A DNA stretch of 15,285 nt from DATKWF01 sp035529715 (GCA_035529715.1 DATKWF010000125.1:1-15285); one strand, 5' to 3'; positions 7,463 to 14,342 are shown, counted from the first letter of the stretch. Translations and numbers: made by a program. Notes: a model not told the origin generated them from the sequence alone.

Positions 7463-9155
7463 CGTGCAGCTCCTCTTTGGTGGCGACAGCCAGTTTTTCG
7501 GCTCGGCTGGCAATATCTTCCTCCAGCTTGTGAGTGGAATAGAGAGCGACCTCAGCTATTGAGGTTAGCTCGGAAAACGACTTGGCAGCGGTCGGTAACC
7601 GGGGAGTCGCGGTGGTGAGGAACTCCCTGAGGGTGGTATGTGCTGTCATGGCAACGCCGGTTATCTTTTCTACCGCCTCAAGCCCGCTCCTGTAGGCTGA
7701 CACTATTCTACCCTTGATGCTGGAGAGCTTATATTTGATTTCATGTTTCGGGATAACCGGAGGCAGTCCTTTCATTTGGGGTTGAGGTATAAACTCCTCC
7801 TCTTGCGCTACTGTTACTCTGCTCCTGACCTGGTTGTATAAAAGTGCCCCGAGACAAAGTAAGGCAATCAGCATCAGGCCAATGTTTGACGGGTTAATCA
7901 CAAAAACCTGCCTCTCTATCTGGAGCGGGGCATACCACGGCTCAGTCGGTTCAACGGTTACGGTCAGTTTCTGGGGACCGACCAGTGACAGGTCAAGGGG
8001 TAGCTCTACGGTGGTGGCACTGGCGAAGAAGGGATTGCCTGATGTGGGAGTTGTCACTGATAACCGGGGTAGTCTTACGGCAGTGGTAAAGCTGCCGTCA
8101 GTAGCGGTTTTGGCGGTGGCTGATGACTCTCTAAAGGCAAGGCTCACCCGGGCATCCTGAATCGGGAAATAGTTGTGAAGCACCTTACCACTAACCTGTA
8201 TTGGTCTGGGCAGGATGACAAGTCGGGGTACCTGAATATCGGTCTGTGTCGGTAGCCTGGTGATATCAATACTCAGTTCCTTTGAGGCATCGGAATTGCG
8301 CCCCAGCGGAGCAGCCATTATCGTCAGGCTGTGTTTCCCGGTTGTGGTTTGTGGTGGTGGGATTATCTCAAGGCTGAACCAGCCCTGTAGAGTGTCCTCG
8401 GCAAGCTGGGAATTGTCCAGGAGAACACTGATCGTCCGCTCCGGATTGCCGTAGGCCGAAGTCACCCTACCGCTAATGGTAATGGGCAGCCCGGGGTAGG
8501 CAGTCTTAGGTGCCGACACCTCAAGGAGGGTAGGGAAGTAGTAGCTTGGACTGATTACCGCAAATGGGTCGTCATTGATAATCCGGCGAAGCCGGTTAAG
8601 CTCGTTGATTAGTTCTTGGAGGCGGTGGAGGCTCTCTTCCAGGCGCTGGTAAGCCTGATTAATCTGGCTGGTGGCTGTAGCGGCAAAAACACCCAGGCTG
8701 TCAGCATTGATATCGGTTGCTGTCTCAATCTCCTGCAGCAGTAGTTGGGCATCGAAGATGGCTGTTCTGGCGGCGTCAAGCTTTTGCCCGGCGGCAGTGT
8801 GCTGATAATGAATAGATAAAGTTGATGCCTGGTCAAGAAGGGACTCAATGTTGTTCAGGGTGGTGATTAACTGCGTGGCGAGGGTGTTATAACGATTGAT
8901 TACGTAATTTATTTCCGTGGGGATATTGACATATTCCAGCTCTTCGAGCAGGCTGGTCGCGTCTTGATATTGCCTGAAGGAGACTAGTTCGAAAGTCTTG
9001 CTGTAGGAGAGCATCAGCGCTGCCGGGTCTGGTGAGCTTTGGGCAGCAGCTGGATTTTCGTGAGGGGTGTGATTGGATTGAGCAAGGATGGAAAAGCTGG
9101 GAACAAATATCGTCAGTAAAACGATTATCAGGAGAGAAATAGCTAATCTTTTCAT
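7449..9155 (-). CDS. Secreted/membrane protein with Ig-like domains and C-terminal DUF4129 domain
   Basis: A 568-residue protein. A signal peptide (MKRLAISLLIIVLLTIFVPS onward, likely cut after ILA at about 25) leads into a mostly helical region (about 45-195, possibly coiled coil). Two beta-sandwich or carboxypeptidase-regulatory-like domains follow (about 207-300 and 310-400, the second with GKV...DARVSL...TDGSFTT), then one membrane segment (about 424-442). The cytoplasmic tail at about 480-548 contains LREFLTTATPRL and LTSIAEVALYS, matching DUF4129. DUF4129 normally ends transglutaminase-like proteins of MoxR/DUF58 operons; no transglutaminase Cys-His-Asp core is visible here. It starts 18 bases after the 83-residue membrane protein gene. 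No clear ribosome site precedes the ATG. Its role is likely assembly or signalling within an envelope complex with the MoxR and DUF58 products. Confidence 0.8.
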   Translation of the reverse strand: MKRLAISLLIIVLLTIFVPSFSILAQSNHTPHENPAAAQSSPDPAALMLSYSKTFELVSFRQYQDATSLLEELEYVNIPTEINYVINRYNTLATQLITTLNNIESLLDQASTLSIHYQHTAAGQKLDAARTAIFDAQLLLQEIETATDINADSLGVFAATATSQINQAYQRLEESLHRLQELINELNRLRRIINDDPFAVISPSYYFPTLLEVSAPKTAYPGLPITISGRVTSAYGNPERTISVLLDNSQLAEDTLQGWFSLEIIPPPQTTTGKHSLTIMAAPLGRNSDASKELSIDITRLPTQTDIQVPRLVILPRPIQVSGKVLHNYFPIQDARVSLAFRESSATAKTATDGSFTTAVRLPRLSVTTPTSGNPFFASATTVELPLDLSLVGPQKLTVTVEPTEPWYAPLQIERQVFVINPSNIGLMLIALLCLGALLYNQVRSRVTVAQEEEFIPQPQMKGLPPVIPKHEIKYKLSSIKGRIVSAYRSGLEAVEKITGVAMTAHTTLREFLTTATPRLPTAAKSFSELTSIAEVALYSTHKLEEDIASRAEKLAVATKEELHGETA

Positions 9156-9173
9156 AGGTTGATAACCAACTAT

Positions 9174-9425
9174 TTATGCCAGCATATGAACTAGTTCCAC
9201 GCATATAACAAACAGGAAGCCCCCAAATAATATGGCACCAATGGAGCTCAGCCCGCGGCGGGCTTTGGCATTGAAGTGTATATACAGCTCGGTAATAACG
9301 AGAGCTTCTAAAATGTACACAATATAGTAAGTACTGAGCGAAGTCTGGCCCATGGCAATCAGAACAAGAGTAGATAATAAAAGCACAAGAGTAACAATAA
9401 GAATGTACCTGTTATATATCCTCAC
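9174..9425 (-). CDS. Small hydrophobic membrane protein, unknown function
   Basis: An 83-residue protein I do not recognise. It is almost wholly hydrophobic with about three membrane segments: ILIVTLVLLLSTLVLIAMG (about 8-26), YYIVYILEALVITELYIHF (about 33-51) and IGAILFGGFLFVICVELVHM (about 62-81). A short basic loop (NAKARRG) lies between the last two. The start is GTG. Its first two bases plus the next overlap the upstream stop (GTGA), the same 4-base coupling used elsewhere in this operon. That overlap, the position inside a gene run and the clean length support a real gene. It could be a membrane partner of the MoxR/DUF58 assembly; that is inference from position only. Confidence 0.75.
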   Translation of the reverse strand: MRIYNRYILIVTLVLLLSTLVLIAMGQTSLSTYYIVYILEALVITELYIHFNAKARRGLSSIGAILFGGFLFVICVELVHMLA

Positions 9426-10168
9426 TCTTTTACCTCAAGTTCAACGAAATATTTGCTTCCATTTTGCTCTTCTTGTTCAATGGTTACCGGTCTGTCCCAG
9501 GCTTCGGCAGCCACCGCGGCGACTACTGAGGCTAAAGGACCACCAAAGCAGTGGTGAGACCAGCCGGTTCCGTTTTCAAGGTGAGGGTTGTGGATTTCCA
9601 CCTTGATATGGTTTTCATTACAGGCAACCACCGTCCTATCAGCTACTCCCAGTATTCCGCTAAATAGGGAAGTTAGTGCTGATTCAAGTTCAATTGAACT
9701 GGGACCGGGTTTTGATTCCAGCAGGCTAACTGCATTGCTCCCGATTGTGGAAAGTAGCAGGCCAACATCATCAGGGCCTGACCCATACCTGACAATAAGG
9801 CGTTGTGGCAGAGCTGTGGTTATTGAGGGTAGCGCGGTATTGGAATGCAGCGGAATAAACGCCTGCGGTCGGCCATTGGTCAGTGAAGAAGGGAGGTAGG
9901 TGGCTTTGGCTCTAATCCCGAGTTCCTCTATTAAAGCAGCCATATTATCAACGCCGGTTTCAAGGAGCAGACCACAAGCTTCAGGTGGCAGCTTGGGGAT
10001 AGTCCTGCCCAGCGTTAGGAGAATGAGTGACAGAATGAGCATGCAGATGCCCAGTGCCGATAACCAGGTCAGGTCAAGGATAAAGTAAGCTACTGGAGAT
10101 ACTAGAGTGCCGGCAGTTAATAAACCGAGCCCCATCCAGGTATAGGGATTTTTATTTAGCAACCCCAT
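9422..10168 (-). CDS. Two-TM membrane protein with cytoplasmic domain, unknown function; first gene of MoxR operon
   Basis: A 248-residue protein. Two membrane segments (about 11-31 and 34-54) are followed by a soluble domain of about 190 residues, probably cytoplasmic. I cannot name the family. The soluble part has a conserved-looking C-terminal block, SHHCFGGPLASVVAAVAAEA then RPVTIEQEE and a beta-like end. This resembles small-molecule or V4R-like C-termini only loosely. The start ATG 10168 has AAAGGGGG three bases upstream. It lies about 20 bases downstream of the predicted transcription start from a strong sigma70 promoter, so it leads the six-gene operon. Its stop overlaps the next start by 4 bases. 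Because it is always made with the MoxR set, it is a candidate new component of that system. Confidence 0.75.
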   Translation of the reverse strand: MGLLNKNPYTWMGLGLLTAGTLVSPVAYFILDLTWLSALGICMLILSLILLTLGRTIPKLPPEACGLLLETGVDNMAALIEELGIRAKATYLPSSLTNGRPQAFIPLHSNTALPSITTALPQRLIVRYGSGPDDVGLLLSTIGSNAVSLLESKPGPSSIELESALTSLFSGILGVADRTVVACNENHIKVEIHNPHLENGTGWSHHCFGGPLASVVAAVAAEAWDRPVTIEQEEQNGSKYFVELEVKE

Positions 10169-10194
10169 CTGCCCCCTTTAGTGTCAGCTGTCAA

Positions 10195-10224
10195 ATTATA
10201 GTGGAAGATGATGACATCTGTCAA
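10195..10224 (-). promoter_or_regulatory. Proximal sigma70 promoter of the MoxR/DUF58 operon
   Basis: On the - strand this is TTGACA, an 18-base spacer, then a perfect TATAAT. The predicted start is near 10188, about 20 bases before the first ATG, leaving room for its AAAGGGGG ribosome site. It is a strong consensus for a housekeeping promoter. Confidence 0.8.
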
Positions 10225-10243
10225 GGGGGTAGTATGCTCCCCC
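10225..10243. promoter_or_regulatory. Inverted repeat abutting the -35 box
   Basis: GGGGG(T)AG-tatg-CTCCCCC forms a 7-bp stem with one bulge. It touches the -35 hexamer of the proximal promoter. It could be an activator or repressor site, or a hairpin in the leader of transcripts from the distal promoter. There is no T-run, so it is not a terminator. Confidence 0.35.
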
Positions 10244-10269
10244 AGACTACATCAAATGTTATGGCGTAT

Positions 10270-10297
10270 ACTATAGCCTATAGTGATTAGGTGTCAA
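10270..10297 (-). promoter_or_regulatory. Distal sigma70 promoter of the MoxR/DUF58 operon with palindrome over the -10
   Basis: On the - strand this is TTGACA, a 16-base spacer, then TATAGT. The -10 lies in a palindrome, ACTATAG-C-CTATAGT (10270-10284), which could be an operator. With the proximal promoter 73-75 bases downstream, it gives a tandem arrangement. Confidence 0.55.
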
Positions 10298-10402
10298 GCA
10301 ATGGGGAGCAGTGCAACTACAGCTTTACAATAGGGCTACTCAACCCACGTCACTAATTTTGGGAAGGGTTCCCGTTAGCTGAGCAGACAGGCCTTATTAG
10401 GA

Positions 10403-12391
10403 TTAGTGGCGATTGCCGAAGAACCAGAGAGCTCCGCCGACAACCAAGATGGTGGCAACAGCAATGACAACGAACATCCACCATGGTGTAGGTGCCGGTA
10501 CCGGTGCTGGCGCTGGTGATGGTGCCGGAGCCGGTGCTGGCGCTGGCGCTGGCGCCGGAGCTGGTGCTACTGGTGCCGGGGCTGGTGCTGGCGCTGGTGG
10601 TGCCGGTGCGGTTATTACTTCTGGCTCTGTCCGTGCTGGCTTGACGGTGAGAGAGTCAACCAGACCGTTGATGCTTAGCTTGTAGGTGCCAGCCTTAGCT
10701 TTAATCAGGCTGAAGGTCACTTTCTCGGTGGCATGACCAGCCAGGGTTACTCTTTCAAAGTCTGCCACTATATTGTCAACTTGAAGGACCATATCCTGAC
10801 TGCCAGTGAGGTCACCAGAGTTGGTGACGGTGACGCTGATGTATATAGCTTCTCCGACATGAGCTTCGGCTGGAGTTATGGTCAGGTCACCGGCGGTAAA
10901 TGCTGCCGGTTCCCCGATAGCCACAACGTTGAAGTAAGTGAAGTGACTTACCGACGCTGTGATGGTGTTATTTGCCGGGTTGACAGTGAAGTCTTCAAGC
11001 ACGACCCACTCACCCGTATCTTCATCCCAGAAGGCAACTGCCAGGTCTGCTTCGGCAACTCCCTCAGGTATGTCAGCCGGGGTATAGCTGAAGGTGACGG
11101 CTATTGGCGGGTCAAAGGTAGCCCCGTCAGGTTCAAGGTCATAGCTGAAGCCGATAACATTGACATCTGCCGGTGGGGCTGGTGGCTCTGGCTCCCAGGT
11201 TATACTTATTTCTTTGATGGGTGTGCCCTCTGCGGTCTTACCAATGGTACCTTTTTCTATGGTCAACTCAATATTGCCATCCTCGGATTCACCGGTTACT
11301 TCCTCGGTAAATTCACCCCTGTAATTGACAATTTTGGCTAGGTCAAGTGTACCGGCGGGCGGAGGTACTGGTTCTGTAGGTTCAGATCCGGGTGGCGGTG
11401 CCTCTGCCGCCGCCGCAGTGGTGAGTGAAAACGCACTACTGGTCTCGCTAAAGGTTTCAGTGCGGTCTGCACTCTTGGCGGTGAGACTGACTTTAATTTC
11501 GTAATTACCGGCAGGCCAGCCTGATGGGGATGTCCAGTAGATATTGTAGTCTATTGATACTTCGTCACCGCCGCCATAGGCATAGGCATAGCCGCCGGTG
11601 GTGGCTGGTGTAAAGGTATAGGCAGCCCCCTTCCATTCTACGTAACCGGTGCCGGTGGACTGATACGTCCAGCCCCATCCGGGCGTAGCCGCAACTTCTG
11701 CTGAACCGCTTGACGAGCCTTCTTTTATTGCATGGCTTTGCCTAGAACTGGTCAGAGCAGGAAGGTTTTCAAGAGTAGCTTTCTTTGAGGTGTCACTTGC
11801 ATTATAAATCTCTACATTAATGCTTGTTATCGGCACGAGCTCCGGGTCTTTAATTTTTACGGATACAGTGAAGTCATGGGTGCTACCGAGAGTTGCCGCT
11901 GCGGGGGGAGAAATGCTTATTTCCAGTGCTTTGGTCGGTGAGGCATACCACAGTGAAGTACCGATAGCCGTTACCAGAATAAAGGCTACCGCTACCCTGG
12001 CGAAGGCTTTATAGTTAATTTTTGGCCTGGCTGCCTTAGACAAGTTCTTAATGTCCTCTAACAGGTGAACAGAACTCTCTTTCTTATCTGAAGCCCTGAC
12101 CTTTTTCTGAACGCGGTCCGACCTTAAGAATTGTAACGCCTTTCGGTTCTTCAGCATTTGGGCAATGTCAGCCGGAATCCTGCCGGCCAGGGTGATTAGT
12201 TCATCCCTGTCAGCATTTAATACCTCAGTCAGCCGCAGTATTACCTTCTCGCTGGGTGGTGGCAATACTCCGTTTTCAATTTTGCTGAGGTAAGAAAAGT
12301 CGACGTTAATCTTGCCGGCAAGCTCACGCTGTGTCAGGTGAGCCTGGATTCGTAACTCTCTTAATCTGGCACCAAATCCACTGGTTTTCAT
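10403..12391 (-). CDS. Membrane-spanning XRE helix-turn-helix protein with large extracellular region (CARDB-like) and Pro-Ala linker
   Basis: A 662-residue protein. An XRE helix-turn-helix (about 5-62: LRELRIQAHLTQRELAGKI, then DFSYLSKIENG) opens a cytoplasmic region that includes a basic stretch (about 82-125). A membrane segment follows at about 130-150. The extracellular part is beta-rich: about 155-325 with an aromatic Tyr/Gly patch, about 345-492 ending in the W-x-x-L...VSHFTYFNVV pattern of ZU5-like cell-surface domains, and about 498-585 resembling CARDB (VTVTNSGD). A Pro-Ala linker (about 590-636) and a second membrane segment (637-657) end in GNRH. The overall plan recalls RodZ (HTH, membrane, outside domain) but it is far larger and has the extra C-terminal anchor. 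It may be a membrane-tethered regulator or an envelope scaffold. The ribosome site is AGGGTGAAAG. It stands alone, with duplicated promoters upstream. Confidence 0.88.
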   Translation of the reverse strand: MKTSGFGARLRELRIQAHLTQRELAGKINVDFSYLSKIENGVLPPPSEKVILRLTEVLNADRDELITLAGRIPADIAQMLKNRKALQFLRSDRVQKKVRASDKKESSVHLLEDIKNLSKAARPKINYKAFARVAVAFILVTAIGTSLWYASPTKALEISISPPAAATLGSTHDFTVSVKIKDPELVPITSINVEIYNASDTSKKATLENLPALTSSRQSHAIKEGSSSGSAEVAATPGWGWTYQSTGTGYVEWKGAAYTFTPATTGGYAYAYGGGDEVSIDYNIYWTSPSGWPAGNYEIKVSLTAKSADRTETFSETSSAFSLTTAAAAEAPPPGSEPTEPVPPPAGTLDLAKIVNYRGEFTEEVTGESEDGNIELTIEKGTIGKTAEGTPIKEISITWEPEPPAPPADVNVIGFSYDLEPDGATFDPPIAVTFSYTPADIPEGVAEADLAVAFWDEDTGEWVVLEDFTVNPANNTITASVSHFTYFNVVAIGEPAAFTAGDLTITPAEAHVGEAIYISVTVTNSGDLTGSQDMVLQVDNIVADFERVTLAGHATEKVTFSLIKAKAGTYKLSINGLVDSLTVKPARTEPEVITAPAPPAPAPAPAPVAPAPAPAPAPAPAPAPSPAPAPVPAPTPWWMFVVIAVATILVVGGALWFFGNRH
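10484..10609 (-). repeat. Pro-Ala low-complexity coding repeat
   Basis: GGTGCTGGC-like hexamers encode a run of alternating Pro and Ala (about residues 595-636 of the XRE membrane protein), interrupted by a few Val, Ser and Thr. Such linkers are extended spacers between surface domains and a membrane anchor. The stretch is prone to length change by slippage. Confidence 0.85.
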
Positions 12392-12427
12392 CTTTCACCC
12401 TTACTCTTAATTTTCAGGACAAGTGCT

Positions 12428-12456
12428 ATTATAATGTATGTTGAGTAAAAAGTCAA
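12428..12456 (-). promoter_or_regulatory. Proximal promoter of the XRE membrane protein gene
   Basis: On the - strand this is TTGACT, a 17-base spacer, then a perfect TATAAT. The predicted start is near 12421, giving a leader of about 30 bases with a ribosome site. The -35 and most of the spacer lie in the first copy of a 22-bp repeat. An inverted GTCAA/TTGAC pair (12452-12467) overlaps the -35. Confidence 0.8.
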
Positions 12457-12541
12457 GCCCTTTTGACGAAAATCTGGACTCTCTAGGGCAAAAAGTCTTT
12501 TTACATTTTGGAGTATATAGTATGTTGAGTAAAAAGTCAAG
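12436..12541. repeat. Two 22-bp identical direct repeats, 84 bp apart
   Basis: Copies lie at 12436-12457 and 12520-12541. Each carries a TTGA-N8-TCAA half-palindrome and supplies the -35 box and spacer of a - strand promoter. The 84-bp period equals about eight helical turns. A partial copy (AAAAAGTC, 12490-12497) lies about midway. Confidence 0.9.
12512..12540 (-). promoter_or_regulatory. Distal promoter of the XRE membrane protein gene (duplicate)
   Basis: On the - strand this is TTGACT, a 17-base spacer, then TATACT. The -35 and first 15 spacer bases are identical to the proximal promoter. Transcripts would start near 12505, giving a leader of about 114 bases. Confidence 0.65.
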
Positions 12542-12593
12542 TAGTTTTTGGGCTAAAATATTAAAATTTTATCACAAAATTTCTGTCGGACAA

Positions 12594-12630
12594 AACCAAA
12601 AAGAAATCGCCCTGATTTCTCCAGGGCGAT
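12594..12630 (-). terminator. Intrinsic terminator of smpB/ssrA
   Basis: On the - strand a perfect 9-bp stem, ATCGCCCTG / CAGGGCGAT with a 7-base loop, is followed by TTCTTTTT. It begins 11 bases after the tmRNA 3' CCA. It also shields the XRE gene promoters from read-through. Confidence 0.88.
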
Positions 12631-12641
12631 AGATGGCAATT

Positions 12642-12993
12642 TGGTGGAGACGGGGGAGAGTCGAACTCCCCGTCCAGAAGAAGCGACCCAGAATATGCTA
12701 CAAGCTTAGTCAGCTCTTTAATCTTATCCGGCTAGCCTCTGCTGACCGAGTTTAGCCAGACCAGTCGATAAATCTTTCACCGCCCTTATCGGCTTCCAAG
12801 CAGTGGCACCTCAACCTTTCGGCACCCAATCCCAACCCGTTGAGGTGGGGTCGGGTTGGATGGCAACCTAACTAATTAGGCTGCGATTAGAACTGTTTCG
12901 TCAGTTACTTTTTTGCCACTTTTTTATGAGGGTAGTGGCAACCTCAGCTTGCGACCCTGTAGCCTACCTCCCCTGTCGAAGCCACGCGTCCCC
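12642..12993 (-). ncRNA. ssrA: tmRNA (trans-translation RNA)
   Basis: The 5' end GGGGACG pairs with CGTCTCC near the 3' end (7 bp with one G-U), followed by A and an encoded CCA. A T-arm with GTTCGA lies in the 3' part (GGGGAGTTCGACTCTCCCC), as in tmRNA. The 5' side has the typical GGCTTCGACAGGGG start. The length is about 352 bases. The tag reading frame is at 12876-12917. It rescues stalled ribosomes together with SmpB, encoded 36 bases upstream on the same strand. No clear promoter is visible in that gap, so it may be processed from a shared transcript or use a promoter inside smpB. Confidence 0.96.
12876..12917 (-). other. tmRNA tag-peptide reading frame
   Basis: Reading backward from TAA in frame gives the candidate tag GKKVTDETVLIAA, with GGC (Gly) as resume codon. 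The hydrophobic IAA end fits a protease-recognition tag. The end is well supported. The exact resume codon is inferred. Confidence 0.7.
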
Positions 12994-13029
12994 ATTTGCT
13001 ACCGGTAACTTTTATTAGCCTCCTTTTGC

Positions 13030-13485
13030 TTAAAGTTTATGTTGCTTGGTGGCTCGTCCAAGCTCTCTTTCTATCTCGCGGCGAGTTATCGCCTCCCGCT
13101 TATCGTAGAGTTTTTTACCTTTAGCCAGCGCCACCTCTACCTTGGCAATACTGTCTTTAATATATATTTTAAGCGGCACCAGGGTGAGACCTTTTTCCGC
13201 TATCTGGCTGGTGAGGTTGTCAATCTGTTTACGATGTAACAGGAGCTTGCGCGGTCGCTTTGGCTCATGGCTCATATAGCTGCCTGCCTCATAGCGGGCA
13301 ATATGAGCGTTTAATAACCACAACTCCCCGCCCTCGGGTCTTACATAGGCATCCCCCAGGCTCACTCTGCCGTTGCGTATTGATTTTATCTCCGTGCCGG
13401 TAAGGGCAATACCGGCTTCCACGCTATCGCCGATATGATAGTTGTGATAGGCTTTGCGATTGGTAACTACCGTCTTTATCGCCAC
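13030..13485 (-). CDS. smpB: SsrA-binding protein SmpB
   Basis: A 151-residue protein of normal family length. It has NRKAYHNYHIGDSVEAGIALTG, then TEIKSIRNGRVSLGDAYV, near the N-terminus, all hallmark SmpB segments. LWLLNAHIARYEAG and HEPKRPRKLLLH follow. The basic C-terminal tail contains GKKLYDKREAITRREIERE, the part that mimics an anticodon stem in the ribosome. It binds tmRNA and delivers it to stalled ribosomes. ssrA follows on the same strand after 36 bases, a functional pairing. The start is GTG; no Shine-Dalgarno is present, and an extended -10 box lies 6 bases before the GTG, predicting a leaderless message. The AAAGGAGG at its 3' side (13019-13026) has no start codon after it. Confidence 0.98.
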   Translation of the reverse strand: MAIKTVVTNRKAYHNYHIGDSVEAGIALTGTEIKSIRNGRVSLGDAYVRPEGGELWLLNAHIARYEAGSYMSHEPKRPRKLLLHRKQIDNLTSQIAEKGLTLVPLKIYIKDSIAKVEVALAKGKKLYDKREAITRREIERELGRATKQHKL

Positions 13486-13491
13486 TATTAA

Positions 13492-13500
13492 ATTATATCA
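13492..13500 (-). promoter_or_regulatory. Extended -10 promoter of smpB, leaderless
   Basis: TGATATAAT ends 6 bases before the GTG start, so transcription should begin at or next to the start codon. An alternative reading is TTGACA, 17 bases, TTTAAT, which would start inside the gene. No good -35 stands 17 bases from TATAAT. Confidence 0.6.
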
Positions 13501-13564
13501 CATTCTCAATGTCAACCAGAAACGGGATACAGGCTGCTGAAGAGTCTCAGATTATACCGGTGGC

Positions 13565-14296
13565 TCACATCCCGTGGCTCAGGCGAACTACCAGCCGTAT
13601 GGGCAGACCATTTTGCATCATTTTGTCCTGAGTGGTGGTAATATCATAGGCAACACGGTGGAGACGGAACGACCTGGCTTCACTGTCGTAGATGGCGTAG
13701 CTGGCGTGAGGGTCGCCATCTCGCGGTTGCCCCACCCCGCCCGGGTTGATAATCAGTCGGTTCTCGCCCAGCACCAGCCCCACACTGGGGGAGAGGCGAT
13801 TGAAGGAGCAGTCGCCGCCTTCATCCTTGAAAACCAGAGGCACGTGGGAGTGGCCTACCAGGCAGTAGGGCGACTGGAAAAAGTCAAAGTTTACCTGGGC
13901 GAGGCTGGTTGAGATAACATACTCCCAGATGGGTTCCCTCGGGCTGCCGTGCACCAGCGTAAAATCGTCTTTCTCAATGGTTAGGGGCAGGTTCTCAAGG
14001 TATTTTTTGTCCGCCGTGCTCAATTGCCGGGTGGTCCAGTGGGCGGCGGTAGCGGCATCGGGGTTAAACTCGGCGGTATCTACCTTGCCGATGGCTGCCC
14101 AGTCGTGGTTGCCGGCAACGCAGACGTGGCTGCACTGGCGCAGAAGCTCAATACACTGGTGAGGGTCCGGACCGTAGCCGACCACATCCCCCAGGCACCA
14201 CACCCCATCCACCCCGCCCCGCTGGCCGATATCCTCCAGCACCGCGGTAAAAGCCTCTAAATTAGAGTGAATATCCGCAATAACTGCATAACGCAT
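13565..14296 (-). CDS. Calcineurin-like metallophosphoesterase
   Basis: The predicted protein has 243 residues and the full metal-binding set in order: DIHSN (about 8-12), LGDVVGYGPDP (about 36-46), GNHDWA (about 63-68), VHGSP (about 117-121) and GHSHVPLVF (about 150-158). This is the Metallophos_2 / YfcE-MJ0936-like type of two-metal phosphodiesterase. The substrate is unknown. ATG 14296 is chosen: it starts MRYAVIADIHSN, the normal beginning. A longer frame to a TTG at 14344 runs into a hairpin and adds unrelated residues. No Shine-Dalgarno precedes the ATG; an extended -10 lies 8 bases upstream. It reads toward smpB (79-base gap) and could be co-transcribed with it, though smpB has its own promoter signal. 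Confidence 0.93.
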   Translation of the reverse strand: MRYAVIADIHSNLEAFTAVLEDIGQRGGVDGVWCLGDVVGYGPDPHQCIELLRQCSHVCVAGNHDWAAIGKVDTAEFNPDAATAAHWTTRQLSTADKKYLENLPLTIEKDDFTLVHGSPREPIWEYVISTSLAQVNFDFFQSPYCLVGHSHVPLVFKDEGGDCSFNRLSPSVGLVLGENRLIINPGGVGQPRDGDPHASYAIYDSEARSFRLHRVAYDITTTQDKMMQNGLPIRLVVRLSHGM

Positions 14297-14304
14297 GCAG
14301 TAAG

Positions 14305-14313
14305 AATATAGCA
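14305..14313 (-). promoter_or_regulatory. Extended -10 promoter of the phosphoesterase, leaderless or near-leaderless
   Basis: TGCTATATT ends 8 bases before the ATG. A weak -35 (TTCCCA) sits 17 bases upstream. The message would begin at or within a base or two of the start codon. Confidence 0.5.
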
Positions 14314-14342
14314 GGTTTTTAAGGTGATGGGAAGGGGTGTCC

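Noticed and set aside
10484..10609. CRISPR-like or tandem-repeat array
   Set aside because: The repetition is in-frame Pro-Ala coding sequence without spacers.
10413..10685. + strand frame rich in Gly-Ala
   Set aside because: Shadow of the Pro-Ala linker codons on the opposite strand.
10733..11341. 202-codon + strand frame
   Set aside because: Lies wholly opposite the XRE membrane protein gene, has no recognisable domain or ribosome site; antisense shadow.
12438..12632. 64-codon + strand frame with internal repeat MLSKKSS
   Set aside because: Its repeat comes from the duplicated promoter block, and it runs through the terminator of ssrA; no ribosome site.
12642..12993. Genomic island integrated at ssrA, as known for Dehalococcoides
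   Set aside because: The ssrA 3' end is intact, is not repeated elsewhere in the window, and no integrase is present.
13019..13026. Orphan AAAGGAGG after smpB as a ribosome site for a small gene
   Set aside because: No ATG, GTG or TTG follows at usable spacing before the tmRNA 5' end.
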